From an uncultured Bacteroidales bacterium (GTDB lineage Bacteria; Bacteroidota; Bacteroidia; Bacteroidales; Paludibacteraceae), in the NCBI GenBank assembly GCA_946187695.1, contig CAMHSB010000003.1, positions 110,818 through 174,817 of the forward strand: DNA of 64,000 bases, given 5' to 3'. Positions within the stretch are counted from its first letter, which is position 1; each line of letters starts with the position of its first letter. The notes below the pieces were generated by a model. The model did not search any database. It had not been told where the DNA came from and was given only the letters and a program-made list of their open reading frames with translations. The position numbers were made by a program, and so were the translations under genes. Positions 27,960 through 36,466 of the stretch are shown here, piece by piece.

Positions 27960-28209
27960 AATCGGCAAGTTTGATTCAAAATCCGCTGCAAAGATACTAA
28001 TTTTTGCCGACACCGGCAAGTTTTTTGAAGAAAAAATCGTTTTTTGCAAAAAAAAGACGTTTTCCCGTCAGGGAAAATGCGAATTTTCTGCATTTTTTGC
28101 CGATAGATGTCAGATTTTGACGATTAAGAGCAGAGATTTGTTACTTTTTGTCGACAAGTGAATATCTACGATCGGAGCGGGCAATTAGATTGCCATGGAA
28201 TGGAAGAAA
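27858..28209. repeat. 352-bp direct repeat, copy 2
   Basis: Exact copy of 25609-25960. The last identical base is followed by G instead of A. See copy 1. Confidence 0.95.
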
Positions 28210-28273
28210 GATGTCTAACAAAAACCGGGCGCAAAGGTGCGATACCACCGGCGGCGGTATAACGTTTCTTATG

Positions 28274-28453
28274 CTAACGGATGGCGTTTATTGCTGCGTC
28301 GCATATTCCGTCCGGTGTAGGTATGTCCGGGTCACCAAGGGTAAAATCCACCACTCCCTCGTACTGCTGTGATTTCTTTAGCAGTTTGCGTCCCAACGTG
28401 CCACGAATACTCCATGACAAGTCTGACAGTTGCATCTCGTTCGTGTTATTCAT
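28274..28453 (-). pseudogene. N-terminal fragment of a PLP-dependent aminotransferase (class I/II)
   Basis: 59 codons from ATG 28453 reading MNNTNEMQLSDLSWSIRGTL, then EGVVDFTLGDPDIPTPDGIC, DAAINAI and a stop. The 'LTLGDPDFPTP..I..A' stretch is the start of aspartate/aromatic aminotransferases of about 390 residues. The catalytic lysine region is absent. A TACCTTTG box (28474-28481) shows the promoter survived. It adds one more truncated gene to the 27.6-28.5 kb patchwork. Confidence 0.7.
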
Positions 28454-28554
28454 ATCTTTTTCAATTCCGATAGCAAAGGTACAATAAAGTTACCAAAAAA
28501 ACAAAAAAAAATACATTTTTCATCATTTTTCTTGCATATATCAAAAAAAAGCAG

Positions 28555-28562
28555 TACTTTTG
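28555..28562 (+). promoter_or_regulatory. -7 box of the toxin-antitoxin pair
   Basis: TACTTTTG, 29 bases before the antitoxin ATG. It is divergent from the aminotransferase-fragment promoter. Confidence 0.6.
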
Positions 28563-28590
28563 TGGCGAAATTAGTAAAAGGGGTAAAAGT

Positions 28591-28776
28591 ATGTGTGTAT
28601 TAGAACAGACAGCAACTATGACAACCGTACGGCTGAGTAATCGTCGCTGGGCACATCTCATGGAGTTAGACAAAGCATATCGTTTGGCAAAGACGATCAA
28701 GCGTGGTATGCAGCAAGTTGAATATGCCCCTGCTATGAACACAGATGAGGCGATAGCAGCACTCCGAGCTTTATGA
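28591..28776 (+). CDS. putative antitoxin of a type II toxin-antitoxin pair
   Basis: 61 residues starting MCVLEQTATMTTVRLSNRRW; an internal ATG at 28618 is an alternative start. It is small and basic at first with a C-terminal helical part (NTDEAIAALRAL), as in many RelB-like antitoxins, though I see no strong family signature. Its last four bases overlap the start of the downstream toxin-like gene (ATGA), the usual antitoxin-first order. Function is inferred from position. Confidence 0.6.
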   Translation: MCVLEQTATMTTVRLSNRRWAHLMELDKAYRLAKTIKRGMQQVEYAPAMNTDEAIAALRAL

Positions 28777-29093
28777 AAGTACGAATTTCAGATGATTTCA
28801 AAGTCGCTTACAAGCGCTTGAAGAAACGCCATCGTTCGTTGGAGGCGGATTTTGAACGTTTGTTATTGTCATTGATGGATCAGCCGCAGCAGGGAGTAGA
28901 GTTAATAGAAGGAGTGCGTAAGATACGGCTTGCTATCAGTTCTAAAAGACGCGGAAGAAGCGGAGGTGCACGAGTAATTATCCGTATTAGGATAATAGAA
29001 GATGAGTTGCAACTTATTTACATTTATGACAAAGCGGATTATGAGAATGTAAGCGATGTTTTTTTGCGTGATATACTCAAAAGAATGGAATAA
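28773..29093 (+). CDS. RelE/ParE-superfamily toxin-like protein
   Basis: 106 residues. KVRISDDFKVAYKRLKKRHR at the N-terminus, VRKIRLAISSKRRGRSGGAR in the middle and LIYIYDKADYENVSDVFLRD at the end fit the RelE/HigB-like mRNA-interferase fold, with basic residues in the expected central strands and Tyr near the end. Toxins of this family cut mRNA on the ribosome. It is coupled to the antitoxin gene by a 4-base overlap. In 29094-29351 I see only a C8 tract at 29133-29140 and a small hairpin (CTTGAC / GTCAAG, 29198-29215). Confidence 0.75.
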   Translation: MKVRISDDFKVAYKRLKKRHRSLEADFERLLLSLMDQPQQGVELIEGVRKIRLAISSKRRGRSGGARVIIRIRIIEDELQLIYIYDKADYENVSDVFLRDILKRME

Positions 29094-29351
29094 TCTTTAT
29101 GCAAGAAAAGAACAATAAAATATTCGATTTTACCCCCCCCGCACAGTAAAATGTCGTAAAGGGGAACAAAGGTACTATTTGCAACGTGTAGGCGGTGCTT
29201 GACGATTATGTCAAGTAACGTCTTTTTGTTTATAGTTGCTGACATTCAAAAATATATCATCCTAAAGTATTTTTTAACACTCAAAAATAATTATTTTTTA
29301 TTATTAACAATTTTAATCAACTCTATTTATTAACCAAAAAACTCAATTATT

Positions 29352-32300
29352 ATGAGAAAATTAAAACTATTTTCCCTACTCGCTGGGCTATTGCTCTCGG
29401 TAGGAACAATGTATGCAGATCCCGTGGCCTCAGGTACGTGTGGCGATAACTTGACATGGGAATTGACGGGTACAAGCCCGAATTATACACTTACTATTTC
29501 CGGTTCTGGTGCCATGTATGATTACTCGTCTTTTTCTAATAGACCATGGCATGAAAATTCTTATTATTTACACATTAAAACGGTGGTAATTGGAGACGAT
29601 GTTACCTATATTGGTAAAAATGCTTTTTACAGTTTTTCCTCTTTAACAGATGTTAATTTTTCTACTAGTGGAAATTTAAAAGCAATTGGTGATTATGCAT
29701 TCCAGAGTGCAGGACGTGCTTATCAAAGTAATCTTCCTATAAACCTCCCTGAAGGACTTGAATCTATTGGTGAAAATACTTTCTCGTTTGCACGTTTTAC
29801 ATCGTTTAATCTTCCAAGCACACTGAAGACTATTGGAAATGTAGCATTCGGGGATAATTCAAGTTTGAATGAACTTACCATTCCGGCTTCAGTAACAAGC
29901 ATAGGATATGGTATTACTAATGGTTGTTACGGGATGACAAGTATTACTGTCGAATCAGGTAATAGTGTATATGCAAGCCCTAACAATTGCAACGCCATTA
30001 TTACTCAAGCGGCTCCAATTACCCTTGTTGCAGGCTGTAATAATACAACTATACCCTCTAACGTAAAAGTCATTGGGAAGCAGGCATTCCTGGGTATGAA
30101 TATTGAAATTATCAATATTCCGGAAGGCGTTGAAACGCTTGCTTACAAAGCGTTTTCGACATGTCGGCATTTGACAACTATCAATATTCCTTCTACAGTA
30201 AACTCAATCGGAGATGAAGCTTTTAGTTTCTGCAGTAACTTAAGTACTATTACTGTGGCCAGCGAAAATACAACCTTTGAAAGCCCTGACAACTGCAATG
30301 CTATTATAGAAAAAAGCACTCACAAATTGAAACTAGGATGTAAGAACACTACTTTTCCAGAAGGTGTTTCTATCATCGATGGTTACGCTTTTTATAATGT
30401 GACTACAATGGAAGAAATCACATTTCCTTCCACTTTAACAAAGATAGAGCCTTTTGGTTTTTATAATTGCACCGGCATTAAGAAAATAACATGTTTGTCA
30501 ACAACACATCCGGTTATCGATGTAGCATATTCGTTTAGTGGATTGTCAAATAAATCAGAGGTTGATGTATATGTACCGGCAGGAAGTTATGATGACTATG
30601 CAAATAACTATGCTTGGAGTCAATTCCACCTGATTGCTTCTGAGCCATGCGAATATGCTGGTGAAATGGAAGGGGGCGCCCATTGGGAGGTTAACCGTTG
30701 TACCGGCGAGTTGACAATTACCTGTTCAGACCCATCATGCTCAATGCCGTATTTCTGGAATGAAGACGATGTACCCTGGAAAGATAAAAAAGAAGCCATC
30801 ACGGATATTACTATCAGCAAAGATATTATGAATATCTCCGAATATGCGTTCTCCAACTGTCCGAATCTTGAATCTGTTACATTTGAGACTCCATCTCAAG
30901 TAAAAATAATTGACAATGAAGCATTTGCTAATTGTCCCAAGCTTACAGAAATAACATTACCTGAATCTCTGGAGAACATTGATTCATATGCATTCAATGG
31001 ATGTAATAATTTGGCTCACATAGCATTTAAATCGCCCATCCCGCCTATCTCCGGTTTATGGTCCGAAGACATAAGAATTACCTATCCTAATGAGTATGAA
31101 GATGCATATGTCAACAATGAATTACTTATGGGCAGTGCATATAGCTGGTGGAACAATCTCTATAATGAAACGACAGGCGAACACGCTCCGGCACCGCATG
31201 GTTCCGGCACTACAGGCGATTTAACTTGGGAGTTCACAATGGCATATGATCCCAACAGGTTTGATATCAATCCGAATTTCGAGGATTTGAGAGGTACGCT
31301 CACCATAAGCGGTTCAGGCGCGATACCCGATGCTTCGTCCGGACCTGATTGGCCGGAATACTATGTAAATTATATTCATTATATTGCTATTGAAGATGGT
31401 GTAACAGCTGTTGGTGATAATGCATTCTTTGGTGCTCTACGAGCTGTAACCGTTAATATACCTGCAACTGTTACCAATATAAAGAAAGATGCTTTCAGAT
31501 TTTGTGGCGCGGCTTCTATGGGTGTTTCCATATATATTGCTGCAAACCCTGCAAACCTGATTTGGGAAGACGATAAAAACGACTTCATAATCTTAGACGG
31601 ATATTCGGAAGATGAAGCATTGATGAAAGCTGCACATTGCTATGTTCCCGCTCAATATATTGCGGGCTACCAGGAAAAAACAAATGTGAACGTAGTATTT
31701 GTGCCATCGGGTCTTTCAGATATTAGCGATGCTGAAACAATTAATGGTATCCTTACAGAACTGAATGGGGAAGTTATAGAAGAGGCTACGATAACTCGTC
31801 CTGTTCCGCGTGACGGTTTCTTCTTTACGCTCTGCGTGCCGTTTGACATTTCTGCATCTGACATCTCAATTAGTACACTTCGTGATGCCGAGATAATGGT
31901 GTTCGAAGATGCGGAATTTACTGGTGAAGTTATTAATGCTTATTTTACAAGAACGTATGGTGGAATTGAGGCAGGAAAACCATATTTCGTTCGTTTCCCG
32001 AGTTCAACCTCTTTGGATAAACTCGACTTCTCAAATGTAACCGTTCGTAATATCGACCCCATTCCTGTAAAACGTGGTAATGTGACAATGATTGGTACTT
32101 ACGTGCCTAAGCATTTGGAACAACAATCGTCAGCTACTGATGGTGAAGGCTTGCTGTTCCTTGTATCAGAGAACCAACTTAAATGGCCGGAAGTAGCAGG
32201 TGATATCAAACCTTTCCGCTGCTATTTCAAAGTAACGTTGGGTGGCGGTGCCGGTGCTCCACGTCGTGGTACTCCTGCTCGTATTATTGTTAGAGATAAT

Positions 32301-32426
32301 TCAACTACTGGCTTTGAAAATGCACAAAACTGCGAAATCTTCAACGGCAAGATCATGGAGAACGGTCAACTAGTTATCTTCCACAATGGAGTGAAGTATA
32401 ATGCTGCCGGTCAGATTGTTAAGTAA
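29352..32426 (+). CDS. large BspA-like leucine-rich repeat surface protein
   Basis: 1024 residues. Signal peptide MRKLKLFSLLAGLLLSVGTMYA. Three similar modules each pair a strand region (TWELTG...LTISGSGAMYDY; HWEVNRCTGELTITC; TWEFTMA...GTLTISGSGAIPD) with TpLRR (LRR_5) repeats of the form 'L..I.IP..V..IG..AF..C'. A non-LRR domain at about 780-980 leads to a C-terminal tail IMENGQLVIFHNGVKYNAAG. Tails like this recur at 44476 and in the fragments at 27.8 and 43.0 kb, so they probably serve sorting to the surface (inference). BspA proteins bind host matrix or other microbes. A small peptide gene follows after 39 bases. Confidence 0.9.
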   Translation: MRKLKLFSLLAGLLLSVGTMYADPVASGTCGDNLTWELTGTSPNYTLTISGSGAMYDYSSFSNRPWHENSYYLHIKTVVIGDDVTYIGKNAFYSFSSLTDVNFSTSGNLKAIGDYAFQSAGRAYQSNLPINLPEGLESIGENTFSFARFTSFNLPSTLKTIGNVAFGDNSSLNELTIPASVTSIGYGITNGCYGMTSITVESGNSVYASPNNCNAIITQAAPITLVAGCNNTTIPSNVKVIGKQAFLGMNIEIINIPEGVETLAYKAFSTCRHLTTINIPSTVNSIGDEAFSFCSNLSTITVASENTTFESPDNCNAIIEKSTHKLKLGCKNTTFPEGVSIIDGYAFYNVTTMEEITFPSTLTKIEPFGFYNCTGIKKITCLSTTHPVIDVAYSFSGLSNKSEVDVYVPAGSYDDYANNYAWSQFHLIASEPCEYAGEMEGGAHWEVNRCTGELTITCSDPSCSMPYFWNEDDVPWKDKKEAITDITISKDIMNISEYAFSNCPNLESVTFETPSQVKIIDNEAFANCPKLTEITLPESLENIDSYAFNGCNNLAHIAFKSPIPPISGLWSEDIRITYPNEYEDAYVNNELLMGSAYSWWNNLYNETTGEHAPAPHGSGTTGDLTWEFTMAYDPNRFDINPNFEDLRGTLTISGSGAIPDASSGPDWPEYYVNYIHYIAIEDGVTAVGDNAFFGALRAVTVNIPATVTNIKKDAFRFCGAASMGVSIYIAANPANLIWEDDKNDFIILDGYSEDEALMKAAHCYVPAQYIAGYQEKTNVNVVFVPSGLSDISDAETINGILTELNGEVIEEATITRPVPRDGFFFTLCVPFDISASDISISTLRDAEIMVFEDAEFTGEVINAYFTRTYGGIEAGKPYFVRFPSSTSLDKLDFSNVTVRNIDPIPVKRGNVTMIGTYVPKHLEQQSSATDGEGLLFLVSENQLKWPEVAGDIKPFRCYFKVTLGGGAGAPRRGTPARIIVRDNSTTGFENAQNCEIFNGKIMENGQLVIFHNGVKYNAAGQIVK

Positions 32427-32465
32427 ATTGAAAGGTTAAAATTGAAAATTGAAAGGAATATTAAT

Positions 32466-32609
32466 ATGAAACGTTTATATTTTCAACCCGAAGTATTGGT
32501 GGCAAACATTGCCATGACATCGTTCCTTTGTGCAAGCCCAAGTCCAGTAGTTCCGACTGATAATCAAGATTTCTACATCGGTGGAGGAGATCCCGGGGAT
32601 GCTATCTAA
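32466..32609 (+). CDS. 47-residue peptide downstream of the BspA-like protein
   Basis: Reads MKRLYFQPEVLVANIAMTSF, then LCASPSPVVPTDNQDFYIGG and GDPGDAI. The layout (short basic start, 'P.....V' stretch, hydrophobic centre ending CAS, acidic Gly-rich end) resembles small peptides common in Bacteroides/Prevotella genomes whose function is not known. It has its own start 39 bases after the large surface protein and is followed by a terminator, so it is probably the last gene of that operon. Confidence 0.65.
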   Translation: MKRLYFQPEVLVANIAMTSFLCASPSPVVPTDNQDFYIGGGDPGDAI

Positions 32610-32659
32610 GAAATAGCACACACAGCTATCGGCTTAATACTTGTAGCTGAAACACAAGA

Positions 32660-32690
32660 AAAATCGCTCTTTCCAAGGGCGATTTTTTTT
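32660..32690 (+). terminator. terminator after the BspA/peptide operon
   Basis: Stem AAATCGCTCTT / AAGGGCGATTT with a TCC loop and a run of eight T. Confidence 0.9.
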
Positions 32691-32757
32691 GATGCTTTTG
32701 GTTCGCGCCGGAAAAGACGGGATATTTATGGTTTACCTGAAATAATCCCCCCTCTTC

Positions 32758-32844
<87 letters not shown>

Positions 32845-32938
32845 GTAGCTTAAATCTCGAAAGCGGGTGCAAAGGTTACTGCTTTTTTTTGAGATATGCA
32901 AAATTTTTAGCAAAAAAAGCGCCGAAGCGCTCTTTTTG

Positions 32939-33319
32939 CTACTCGTGACTAAGTACTGACCGGACGAAGTTGCTAAACTGGGGGATAATCCGTTTGCCGG
33001 TCACAGGATCGCGATGACCGTTAGCCTGCCGAATCCATCGCTCCTGCAATTCCGCATAGCGCGGATGGTCGGGATCGTGGATGATACGTGAGGCTTCCTG
33101 ACAAACCGCTTGCCATTTGGAGTTCTGTACTTCTTCTGCGGCTGTCCGCGGAGAGTGCTTATAATCCCGCTTGTCACGGGCAAAAGCCTCCTTCGGACCA
33201 CGTTTAATAATCTTTCCGTTCGGAAGACGGAATGTTTTCTGTCGCATCACAATGCGATCTTGCTTGTTGAATTTGCCGGTCAAATCTTCAATTCCCGGCG
33301 CTGTTGTAAAAATAGCCAT
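32939..33319 (-). CDS. conserved hypothetical protein of the DUF3987 locus
   Basis: 126 basic residues starting MAIFTTAPGIEDLTGKFNKQ. Visible motifs are VMRQKTFRLPNGKIIKRGPK, HDPDHPRYAELQERW and DPVTGKRIIPQFSNFVRSVL. I do not know a function; the pattern looks conserved and nucleic-acid friendly (rich in Arg/Lys). It lies downstream of the DUF3987 gene on the same strand with a repeat-filled 278-base gap, and next to the degenerate tRNA-Ser. Confidence 0.65.
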   Translation of the reverse strand: MAIFTTAPGIEDLTGKFNKQDRIVMRQKTFRLPNGKIIKRGPKEAFARDKRDYKHSPRTAAEEVQNSKWQAVCQEASRIIHDPDHPRYAELQERWIRQANGHRDPVTGKRIIPQFSNFVRSVLSHE

Positions 33320-33444
33320 AATAAAGTTTAATGAGTTAATGAATTACTATTTAAGGGTTATGCCGTTGAGGTGCTCTTGGCTTGTTCTAAGGGTAACAAC
33401 TAACCAAGAACCAAGGAACAACGAACGAACAACTAACGGGTGGA

Positions 33445-33597
33445 AGCATCAAGGATGCTTTTCCTATGCTTGATTGTCGTATTAAATACGACGACAATTG
33501 ACGAAATTTTCTGAGATGTCCAAACTGTCCATATTGTCCATATTGTCCAAAACTAAGGGTAATAGAAATGGACAAATGGACAAAAAGGACAAAATGG
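33445..33597. repeat. hairpins and opposed 9-bp tandem repeats
   Basis: Contains the hairpin AAGCATC-AAG-GATGCTT (about 33445-33461), a perfect inverted repeat GTCGTATT-A-AATACGAC (33476-33492), and four 9-base units TGTCCAAAC/TGTCCATAT (33517-33552). These face about three inverted units of ATGGACAAA type (33566-33597). The two tandem arrays can pair to form one long stem directly after the DUF3987 stop codon. The remaining part of 33320-33597 shows no gene. Confidence 0.75.
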
Positions 33598-34854
33598 TCA
33601 TGCTACTTTTTTATAATAGCCATGCCGAATCTTTTGGACCAGTCCATGTTCTTGCCAGTAGTCATTCCATCGAGTAGCTGTTCGGACGCAGATTCCTTGC
33701 GATTGTGCTTCAGAATAGAGTTTTTTGCTTTCGTACTCCCCGGGAAGTGCTGCAAGGAGAATGGTCCTTTGGTCAACAGGTTTGATTTCAGGAACGACAT
33801 CTTGCTTGTCGCCGTCGATGAGGCGGTAGGCGGCAGCCATGTGGAGGAGGAGACGGTTGCCAATGAGTTCTGCGGTGGTGTAGTCGGCATCGGAACATGT
33901 GAGAGCAATGAGGCTCGCGGAATTAGCCGCGAGAGCAGAACCTTGGCGAAGTACCGTCAGGATCATCGCGATACGCTCGATCTGCACCGCCATGCGCACT
34001 ACTGCCGAGTGGAAGTTATCGCCGAGAAGACCTATGAGCGTACCGTACTCCGTTTCCAGGTGCTCGCCCAGCCGCTCTTTCTGCGCGTCCGTCAGACTCC
34101 ATTCCCGCTCGCCCGCGTTCATTAACGATTCGTACGTGCTCAGGAGACGATGTCCGACTTGCTTGGGGACGACGGACTGCCCGCCTTTCGAGCTCACATA
34201 CCGCTTGTCAAACGGATGGGTGTCACGTATCACCACCGTCAACAATCGAGAGAAGTATCCGTTCTCCACGCTCGGCACCAAAGCCTTGTACTGCCCGAAC
34301 GTTCCTGTCAGCAGCATACTCAACCGCGGATTCTTAATTTCCGAACTGCCCGTACACCGGTTCCGGCTGATCGCCTCATGCTCTGCCGCCTTACGCAGCG
34401 CCGTGTTGTAGTTCGCCGCACTCGTTTTCCAGATGTCCGTAATAACACTTCCCTCACTCTCGTGCATATAGCCGGCACCGCCGCGCTCTTCCAGCGCCTT
34501 GTAGAAAGCCGCTAACGTACTGTCGCCCGCTACCAGCAGCGGATACTGCTCGTCGATCACCCGTACCATCTCCAGCGCCTGGTTCGCGATACCCTTACCG
34601 CTTGCCGCGGCTGCCAGAATAAAGCATTGCAAGTTCGCGTAGTATTTCTTGCCGGTCGGACCGTACCTAAAATACAAATTAGGTACGCACGCACTCGCAG
34701 CCGCGAGGGTAGCCATCAGGATAATGTCCTGCTCTTCCGGTGTTGAAGCCAGCGAAATCATTTGTTGTACACTCTCAGGAAGTTTTTGCATGTCGAGATG
34801 TTCCACGATGCGGAGGTCTTCCTGTCCCTCTGAAGTTTGTAATTTTTCAATCAT
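33598..34854 (-). CDS. DUF3987 domain protein (primase/helicase-like)
   Basis: 418 residues starting MIEKLQTSEGQEDLRIVEHL. The DUF3987 core spans about 30-330: AAASACVPNLYFRYGPTGKK, a P-loop-like AAAASGKGIANQALEMVR, an acidic YMHESEGSVITD, then LLTGTFGQYKALVP. The C-terminus looks like a winged helix (LYSEAQSQGICVRTATRWND). In Bacteroides this domain usually follows a VirE-type N-terminal half that is missing here. The family is linked to plasmid and integrative-element replication; here it is isolated. The TATCTTTG box near 34912 and TGTCAC repeats upstream suggest dedicated control. Confidence 0.82.
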   Translation of the reverse strand: MIEKLQTSEGQEDLRIVEHLDMQKLPESVQQMISLASTPEEQDIILMATLAAASACVPNLYFRYGPTGKKYYANLQCFILAAAASGKGIANQALEMVRVIDEQYPLLVAGDSTLAAFYKALEERGGAGYMHESEGSVITDIWKTSAANYNTALRKAAEHEAISRNRCTGSSEIKNPRLSMLLTGTFGQYKALVPSVENGYFSRLLTVVIRDTHPFDKRYVSSKGGQSVVPKQVGHRLLSTYESLMNAGEREWSLTDAQKERLGEHLETEYGTLIGLLGDNFHSAVVRMAVQIERIAMILTVLRQGSALAANSASLIALTCSDADYTTAELIGNRLLLHMAAAYRLIDGDKQDVVPEIKPVDQRTILLAALPGEYESKKLYSEAQSQGICVRTATRWNDYWQEHGLVQKIRHGYYKKVA

Positions 34855-34950
34855 AGTTAAAATGAATTAAAGTTAAACAAAAAAAACAGTGGACTTTTTA
34901 AAATCCACTGCAAAGATACTACAAAAAATGTCGTTTCTAAAGGACATTTA

Positions 34951-34985
34951 TGTCACATGACATTCAAGTGACATGAAGTGACATT
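34951..34985. promoter_or_regulatory. TGTCAC/GTGACA repeat cluster upstream of the DUF3987 gene
   Basis: Within 35 bases there is TGTCAC, TGACA, AAGTGACA and AAGTGACA, making overlapping inverted and direct repeats around the TGTCAC core, 30-70 bases upstream of the DUF3987 -7 box. It looks like an operator for a dimeric regulator. It also overlaps the stop of the gene at 34984. Confidence 0.5.
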
Positions 34986-36105
34986 ATTTTTTGTACTTTT
35001 TTTTGAGAATTGGCAATTTTTTTGCTGCCCGGTTGATATTTTTGCCCAAGGAGTTAGAATCCACGAACCAACCGAAGATAAAGGATAGTTGTTGGCAAAA
35101 GACAATCAAATTGTTCTCTTGGTAGTATTTTCGGAACGGCTCGTCGTATTGGCATCGATCGGCGATATAGTGGCTGGTCAGTGTGTATTTATTATGGGCT
35201 TCCCCGTCGGGTAATGGCGTTATATTGTCCGCATAGAGGACTTGACGCGCTTTGGGGTTAGCGAGTTGTTGAGGCGTCGGCTGCTCGAAGGTAGGGGTGA
35301 ATTTATCTTTGATAAAGTTTATCCATCGACTCATCCATTTGCGGAAGAGGACTTGGTCTTCGGAATCCATGAGGGCAATTTGATCGTTGAGGAAAGCAAA
35401 ATGGGTTTCCCTGTCAAGAATGTCCGCTTTAGCGCTATCGAGTTGCACTTTAGCATCGGGTTGTTCAGCCGTCTGCGCGACGAGTGAGGTCCAAAGCCAA
35501 TCGTAATAACGTTTGAGGATGTCATCAGCAGCTTCGCCTTCAAAAGACATAGTTGGTGTGGTAGGTGTTTTTTTTGTCGGCAAGGCCGTAACGATAGGGG
35601 GATCGAGCCAATTGATATGGATCATTGCCTGTCGTTCAGACTCATCGTAGATAGCTTTGATGAGCCATTGAGAGAAAGGATTTTCCCACTTGGTATATTC
35701 CCATATATGTGCGCCGTATTGCTCGATGACGAGGTGGTTCATATAATGCACGAGAAGGGAATAAGCGAGGTCGATAAGCAATCTATTATGATGGCAAATA
35801 TCAGGTATCGCATTTTCGCTGAAAGCAAGTTGTTCATAAGCATCAGCGAGCATATTCACTTCTTCGTCGATCAATCCCCATCCTTCGCGTCGCACTTCCC
35901 GTTCGTAGCGCTTGATCCACTCGGTTTTGTCCTCGTTGGAGTCGATGGCAATACCTCGGCGGTTACCTTCTTCGGTATCAACGAGCAAGGCACATAATAA
36001 GGCTGCACCGAAAGCGCCTTCGATACGGATAGGATCGTCGGTGCCATAGATGAGTGCGTGGGACTCATAGCGGAGCGAGTCGGAAAGGATGATATCTTCT
36101 AACAT
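34984..36105 (-). CDS. hypothetical protein, 373 residues
   Basis: Starts MLEDIILSDSLRYESHALIY. Acidic and helix-rich, with Trp-rich middle segments (YTKWENPFSQWLIKAIYDES) and a lysine-rich end. No signal peptide, transmembrane helix or motif I recognise. The ATG lies seven bases after the stop of the YdeI-like gene, so it is probably in the same transcript. Next downstream on the same strand is the DUF3987 gene, after an operator-like repeat cluster. Confidence 0.7.
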   Translation of the reverse strand: MLEDIILSDSLRYESHALIYGTDDPIRIEGAFGAALLCALLVDTEEGNRRGIAIDSNEDKTEWIKRYEREVRREGWGLIDEEVNMLADAYEQLAFSENAIPDICHHNRLLIDLAYSLLVHYMNHLVIEQYGAHIWEYTKWENPFSQWLIKAIYDESERQAMIHINWLDPPIVTALPTKKTPTTPTMSFEGEAADDILKRYYDWLWTSLVAQTAEQPDAKVQLDSAKADILDRETHFAFLNDQIALMDSEDQVLFRKWMSRWINFIKDKFTPTFEQPTPQQLANPKARQVLYADNITPLPDGEAHNKYTLTSHYIADRCQYDEPFRKYYQENNLIVFCQQLSFIFGWFVDSNSLGKNINRAAKKLPILKKKYKK

Positions 36106-36112
36106 GGTTGGT

Positions 36113-36460
36113 TCATTTCTTACATGTAAACAATGCTGCGCGACCGAGGTCGGTCATCAGACCGCGGGCCTCCAAGTCGGCACAGCGTTGTTTATTCAGT
36201 TCGGTCCAATGGCTGCGTTTCTGTCGCGGCGAGAGGCGTTGGGCCAACCGACCGTCGGGCAGACGTTTAAGGGTTGAATCAATCCATCCAAAACAGAGTG
36301 ATTCTTCCACAACATCCAAGTACGGCAGACACTCGCCTTCGGGTTTCTTATTGCCGCGATATATAGCAATCCAGCAGCATTTTTCGGTTGCCGCATGTTG
36401 CTCGAACCACGCTCTGAGTTGTGCGCGCTCGTTATATTCCAAGAGATCAACTATTTCCAT
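36113..36460 (-). CDS. YdeI/OmpD-associated family protein, short form
   Basis: 115 residues. FGWIDSTLKRLPDGRLAQRL, SPRQKRSHWTELNKQR and ARGLMTDLGRAA are the core of the YdeI family ('GWID..kr.D..r....fsPR...S.Ws..N.....L...G.M...G'). Full-length members of about 190 residues have an extra C-terminal part that is missing, but shorter forms exist. The biochemical role is unknown. It follows the metallo-hydrolase gene by six bases. The first 22 codons are repeated at 38494-38568 by the tandem duplication. Confidence 0.8.
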   Translation of the reverse strand: MEIVDLLEYNERAQLRAWFEQHAATEKCCWIAIYRGNKKPEGECLPYLDVVEESLCFGWIDSTLKRLPDGRLAQRLSPRQKRSHWTELNKQRCADLEARGLMTDLGRAALFTCKK

Positions 36461-36466
36461 CACTCA

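Noticed and set aside
27815..28093. 92-codon open frame running through the Fic repeat and ending GDKTYTLTGQEIK
   Set aside because: It reads non-coding promoter DNA in a different frame from the Fic start; only its last 14 codons are meaningful as a tail fragment.
29133..29140. C8 tract as a phase-variation switch for the BspA gene
   Set aside because: It is over 200 bases upstream of the gene, outside any reading frame or promoter spacing that I can identify.
33517..33597. Regular 9-base repeats taken for a CRISPR-like array
   Set aside because: Units are contiguous without spacers and too short; no cas genes in the window.
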